Shown here one piece after another: positions 58,774 through 64,000 of a stretch of DNA of 64,000 nt. A program made the position numbers and the translations under genes. The DNA is taken from the NCBI GenBank assembly GCA_015680685.1, contig MNCI01000003.1, positions 290,328-354,327 on the forward strand, read 5' to 3'. How positions within the stretch are numbered: position 1 is the stretch's first letter; each line of letters opens with the position of its first letter. The notes under the pieces were generated by a model. That model searched no databases, was not told the DNA's origin, and saw nothing but the letters and a program-made list of their open reading frames with translations. This DNA is from Gnetum montanum (lineage: Eukaryota; Streptophyta; Gnetopsida; Gnetales; Gnetaceae).

Positions 58774-60650
58774 TACCCCCATGACTGAATAAAAAATCAT
58801 CCTCGAGTTCCTTACAAAATATTGGGAAGGTATGAGATTATTGACTGAAATGGAACTAATGGTGAATGGGATGACATGTGAACAAATCATCATTACAAGA
58901 CAAGACAAAACTGGTGTTCACAACAACAAGAGTGAACACTTTATACATTTAACTTCATGCCTTATTTGGCAGCTGAGAAAGAGAGATAAAAAAAGAAGTT
59001 TTGCTACTGCCAACGCCAAGATTGCACCTTTCATTGTCTATCCATAAGCGCACCAACCATCTTGTTCCTTGCATAGCTACTTTAGCACTGATCCATTCCA
59101 AGTGTTTCCTCCAGATCCAATCCGTTGTTGTATGATTGCCATTTGCACACACAACACAGTCTTATATTAGCAAGGGTAAATGAATCATAATGTAACTAAT
59201 ACCTTGCTTTGGTGAAAGGTCCATTGGCTGAGTTGTGGTATGGCTGATGCAGATCTGGAGATATCATAGTGGTTACCGAAGGTGTAGGGGTTAGGAGAAA
59301 ATTGAAAAAATTTGGGTCTAGACCCCCATGACTAAGAGCGAACCTTCGATAGCGATAGAATGGAGAAAGAATAAAGAACAAGAAAGATGGAGAAAAAGAG
59401 GCAACTATAACGTTGATGAAATGAATGTCAAGATGGAAATGAATAAAACAAAGTGGATTGCAAAAATGTTAAGGGAAAGAATTTAACTAGTGCACCAAAT
59501 AGGAATGTTAGTGGCTCCTCCCCAATGTAGGCTCATGCCCTTAATGCCCTGACAAACCCACATTCAAAGAGTCTGTAGGCTCTGGGATTATCATTTGGGA
59601 CAAGAGTTAAAGTATTAACCAAAAGAATTTACCAAAAATAAAATAATGCATCAACCAAAATATACACTAATGATACAACCGACAATGAGGTGAACAATGG
59701 AGAGAAGGATGGAGAGAAGAGAATGGAATGGAATTCCAAGAATAAGGTGGTGTACAACCCCTTGTGTAGTTAATGATTAATGTGACTTAGTAGATCCCAT
59801 TCCAAGTTTGACCTCAAAAAAACCACATCCAGTGACTTTGCATTAATGTATTCGGCCAATCCATCTCCTTGAAGTAACAAGAATGCCTTCCCCAAAGAGC
59901 CACCACCATTCTAACGAAACGAAGGAGGAGAGAATGGGAAGCGATAAAGGCCTTAGTTAGAGGGAACATTTTTATTTTAGTTCCATAACTAGTGCTTGTA
60001 GCCCAAATGATTATTTTGTCTAAGGGGTGTGCTTTGAATTCTCATTGTTTTTTGTTGTTGTTTTATATGTTTATGTGTGAGAACCACACCATGCAAAGAC
60101 TTTGTTATTTTTATATGCTCAACTTCCCAATAATTAAGTAATGTTGAAATGGTAAGAAAACTCAAGAAGAAAACATCCAAGCACCCAAGAGAATGGCCAA
60201 CAAAAATGCATCAAGTTCCCTTGAAGTCACATCCTTTTCAATCCTTGAGTCCTTCTTTAGTTTGAGAAATGCCCAGTCATCAATTCGTTGATAGTTCTTA
60301 TTTAAAAAGGGACTATACATTTCCAAGCCGAGAGAGACCATAGAAATTTGTGGATATATGGATGAAGTGGACTCATTGCCTGTCATATCAAAAGAACCAT
60401 ACCTTAGTATCAACATCATAATCTTAAAGGTAAAAACCAAACATTAGCAACCAATAGAAAAATAATTCATACCATCATTAAGAACACTTATTGGGTGACA
60501 AACTTACAAGGTGGATAACACACACAAGAAATGGAAAAGTATGAACAATGTTGTAAAACAAAAATAAGAAAAGTCAAAGAAATTTGTAAAAGAAAAATGT
60601 GCAAAACAAAAATGTGTATAAAAAAAACTTAAAAGAACTGAGGGCCTCGA
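58774..60650 (-). other. Post-pol region of element H
   Basis: Aligns with 28547-30286. At 59140-59150 the acceptor-like block reads TGTGTGCAAATGG on the minus strand: the ATG is kept but the AG of the acceptor has changed to AA. The following frame (58955-59142) shares WRKH, LWI-N and NLG with the frame in element B. Confidence 0.6.
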
Positions 60651-60654
60651 ATGA

Positions 60655-61856
60655 TTAGCATAGGTGGCCATCTCCCCCATGACTGAATGGAAAGGGAGAG
60701 ATCCAAAATAAGGAGCGTGGTCGTCCACTATTAGAGGTGTACTTTTCACTGACTATTCTTGGTTCATGGAAGGGTTTGGTTTGTTGCACATTGACCAGTA
60801 ATTTCTTATCAGGGGTTTTAGGCTTGTATATTGTCATGGCTCCTGAGGGAAAGGTCATATGAATAATGTAGGGTCCTTCCCACAATGTTTGAAATTTCAT
60901 ACGTTGTGGTACATGCGTGGGGTTCCAGTAAAGGACCTTGTCTCCTGGCTGGTACTTAACCCTTCAAATTCTTAAGTCATGATGTTGTTTATTATGTGCC
61001 TTGTGCAACTCATTTGATGATAGAGCAACCAATCTATTCTTGTCTAACACATTTAGAGCTGCCAATATTTGTTTTTGTGCTAGGTCGAGGTCAAGGTGGA
61101 GGTCACATGCCATGGATAGTGGACGGAGCTCAATTTGTACTGGGATCTTTGGAAGTTTTCCGTATACTAACTCATAGGGAGAGTAGCCTGTAGGGAGTTT
61201 CCAAGTGGAGTGGTACGCCCAAAGAGTGTTGTTCAGTTTTGTGCTTGAATCTTGCCTAAATTGCTCATTTTTCTCGTTAATATTCTCGTAATCTCCCGAT
61301 TAGCCTCGGCGTGGCCATTGGCTTGGAGGTGATAGGGTGTGGTCAATTTATGTTCAACCCCTAAGCATTGCATCAACTTGCGAAAGGTTGCACCTATAAA
61401 ATGTGTTCCATTATTAGAGATGAGTGCATGCGGCACACCAAACCTATTTACGATTTTTTGTTGTACAAATCGTGTAGCCGTAGACGATGTGTAGTCTGTT
61501 ACAGCAGCTTCTTCAGCCGATTTGGTTAAATAGTCAATAGCAAAAATGATATAAGCTTTCCCATTGGACATCGGTGTAATGGGCCCCATAAAATCTATTC
61601 CCCAAATTTTGAAGGGTTCCAAAGGTTGAATCCATTGTTGCAGATCCTCCATTCTAGTAGTCATTCCACCATCACGTTGACAGTGCTCACAGGATTGGAA
61701 AAATTGATGGGCATCCCGAAATAGCGTTGGCCAGTAATATCCTGCAAGCAGGATCTTAATGGCCGTTCGTCTCCCTACATAGTGGCCCCCACAAGGACCC
61801 TCATGAGCATCTTGGAGAACTCTTAATTGATCCTCATTAGGCACATACCATCAAAC
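60655..61856 (-). pseudogene. Integrase of element H
   Basis: The open frame 61233-61844 (203 codons) holds the zinc domain (H-x-G-GH, then CEHC intact), WGIDFMGPITP with the first Asp, ALISNNGTHF (second Asp changed to Asn), and NGHAEANREI, one codon shorter than the relatives around the catalytic Glu. The C-terminal part is at 60655-61230. Nearly whole, but probably inactive. Confidence 0.85.
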
Positions 61857-61883
61857 CAAGCCATCGGGATAGACTTTATAGAG

Positions 61884-63390
61884 TTATCCCTTGATTTCCA
61901 TGAAGTACTTGGTTTTATGAAGAAACCGTTGCTTCTTCCTAAAGTCCAACCCCTGTGGTGTTTGTTGGAAAAGGAGATAAGTAAGATTGCTACTATACCA
62001 ATTTGTTCCTATGGGTTGGTTATTTACTACATCAGAAAAGAGAGTTTCATTAGGAAAATGATCAGATACGACATATTCATCCTCTTTGCTGTCCCAGTGC
62101 AACTGAGATAAGTGGTCTAAAACTACATTCTTGGTGCCCTTTTGGTCTACTATTGTTAAGTCAAACTCCTGAAGGATTACCAACCAACATATAATATGAG
62201 GGCTAACCGTTGGCTTGTTCATGAGTAACCTAATTGCACTATGATCCGTATGAATATACACTTTGTAGCCTAACACATAGTGCCTAAATTTGTCCAGTGC
62301 AAACACTACAACCATCAACTCCTTTTCTGTAGTTATGTAGTTGAGTTGTGCACCAGTGATACTCTTACTTGCATAGTGGATGTAATAAGGATGTTTTTGT
62401 TCATCTAACTATGTTAGTACAGCTCCTAAGGCATAGTTGGATGCGTCGGTCATGATATGGAATGGTCTGGACCAGTTAGGGGCTTGTAGAATGGGAGTTT
62501 CCACAAGCCTTTATTTTAGAGTTTGAAATGCTCGTTCACATTCCCTGGTCCATTCGAATGGTGCATCCTTCTTCATTAATTCAACCAACAGTTTGGCAAT
62601 TTTGGAGAAGTTCTCGATGAATCTCATATAGTAGCCAGTGTGTCCAAGGAATGACCAAATGTCTTTGATAGTTTCTGGTTGTCGGGTCATTCCTTGGATG
62701 ACTTTAACCTTTTTCGGGTCCACCTCTATTCCTAAATGTGATATCTTATGTCCTAATACTACGCCCTCTTGAACCATCAAGTGGCTTTTCTTCCAGTTGA
62801 GCTTTAGGTTGGTTTCAACACATCATTTTAGCACTTGCTCTAATCGGTCTAGGGCTTGATCAAAGCTTGTCCCATAAGTGGAGAAGTCGTCCATAAAGAC
62901 TTCCACTCCATTTTCTATTTGTTGTTGAAATATGCTTAGGACTAAACGTTGGAATGTGGCAGGGGCATTGCACAAGCCAAATGGCATTTGCTTATATGTG
63001 AACGTTCCCTAGGGACTAGTGAACATTGTTTTGGCTTGATCTTTTGGTGCTATTCATATTTGATTATACCCACTATAGCCATCCAGAAAACTATAATAGC
63101 GATGCCCCGCTATAGTGTCCAAGACTTGGTTGACGAATGACAATGGAAAATGATCTTTGAATGTTGCCATGTTCAGTAGCCTAAAATCTATACATACCCT
63201 CCATTTGCCTCCCTTCTTAGGCACGATTATTGGAGGACTAACCCATTCACTATCAGCAATGGGGTATATGAACCCAGCCTTGAGGAGTTGTTCTATCTCT
63301 TCTTTTACTACTTGTTTCAATTTTGGGTTCAATCGCCTCTGTGGTTGTTTTCGAGGCTTCATGGAGGGGTCCATGTAAATCCTATGCTAG
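61884..63390 (-). pseudogene. RT and RNase H of element H
   Basis: RT is open at 63054-63374 (KLKQVVKEEIEQLLKAGFI, YYSFLDGYSGYNQI) and 62511-62780; FMDD lies at 62886-62897. The RNase H/connection frame is 61884-62318. Two or three breaks separate the frames. Confidence 0.85.
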
Positions 63391-64000
63391 CATATCCTAG
63401 GGTCTATTCCAATTAACTCGGGGTATGAACAGGCAAAGGCTTTTGACCATTTATTGATTACTTTCAATAGGCTTTCTTTTTTCTTGGGGACAATTTTTGC
63501 GTTGATAATTACCAGTTTTCCATTTTCAAGAGTCATATACTCTAGACTGGTGGGCAATGGTTTCAGATTGAGGGGCTCTTTTTTAAATTTCTCAAGAATT
63601 TCCAACTTCCCCCAGTTAATGTTTTCAAAGCTAAGGGCTGGAAGTTGACAATGAACTTGCTCTAGTGCGTCTTTGCTTTCAATGTAAGCACTAGTTATCC
63701 CCTTAGTTAGTCCCATGCATGTTATCGAGTTGCTCTCTTGATCAGCCATCATCCATCAGCCATTGGGTGTTTTCTTGTCGTGTGGCTGCTGCATATAGGC
63801 ACTTTTGTATATCAATATCTTGTGCACACCGATTGCATGCAAGCAATGTTAAACTTCGCATCACCCATGATTTCTGCGCGTAATGGCACCCTATGTCANT
63901 GTAATGACACCCTATGTCACTATATGCGATGCATGGAACTCTCTTCCTCTCAATTTTCCCATATGTATTTGTCTTTGATATTTCTAGGGAAAGATTACGA
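63391..64000 (-). pseudogene. Pre-RT linker and protease tail of element H
   Basis: The linker is open at 63387-63752 (GKLEILEKFKKEPLNLKPLP). Upstream is the end of the protease frame. A single N at 63899 lies between two near-identical 18-base stretches, which look like an assembly-induced duplication. Confidence 0.7.

Larger units (their letters stand above)
58138..64000 (-). mobile_element. Athila-like element H, running off the window
   Basis: Minus-strand copy: 3' LTR (58138-58773), polypurine tract, post-pol region, integrase, RT/RNase H and part of the protease. The gag end and 5' LTR lie beyond 64000. It has the longest open pol frames of the family here and keeps Gln and Trp codons where the other copies have stops, so it is probably the youngest copy. 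Confidence 0.85.

Overview
The window is nuclear plant DNA from a large, repeat-filled genome. This is shown by plant-type Ty3/gypsy (Athila-like), Ty1/copia, L1-type and RTE-type retroelements, a very AT-rich background, and coding density close to zero. A giant genome such as a conifer's would fit, but no species-specific gene is present and the organism is not proved. Nearly all long reading frames are decayed retroelement fragments.

Left part (1-20157). A short LTR element (1560-4729) has a decayed gag and an 11-residue tandem repeat. It is followed by an Athila-like gag/pol relic that was split by a solo LTR (5396-6321, target duplication ATATT). Next come two short genes in inverted orientation, 7613-7816 (-) and 18986-19204 (+). 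They encode related acidic proteins of 67 and 72 residues that share a DYG(I/V)PPDYAPAA motif, a similarly placed TATA box, a conserved upstream element and conserved 3' blocks. These are the best candidates for real host genes in the window. An RTE-type LINE relic (+) and a decayed copia element (-) lie between them.

Middle (20158-31187). One structurally complete Athila-like element has both LTRs, a tRNA-Asp-type primer binding site, gag, protease, reverse transcriptase/RNase H, integrase and a long post-pol region, flanked by the duplication AATAT. An opposite-strand solo LTR (20747-21753, duplication CCAGT) sits inside its 5' LTR. All its frames are broken, and a 170-base assembly gap interrupts the end of pol.

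31188-43824. A LINE RT relic, AT-rich spacer with tandem repeats, a gene-like exon remnant with 54-bp repeats (35338-35588), a tRNA-like (SINE-like) A-box/B-box pair (37619-37670), and a visibly GC-rich L1-type LINE on the minus strand (38388 to about 43270).

43825-64000. Four more pieces of the same Athila-like family lie in alternating orientation: E (-), F (+), M (-, nearly whole but lacking its 3' LTR) and H (-, running off the window). The family has two LTR types that share R/U5-like sequence but have unrelated U3 regions: one built of TCTAATTATTAGA repeats, the other of GATATC palindromes. Nothing in the retroelement part looks able to move on its own, because the RT, integrase and protease frames all carry stops, frameshifts or changed catalytic residues.
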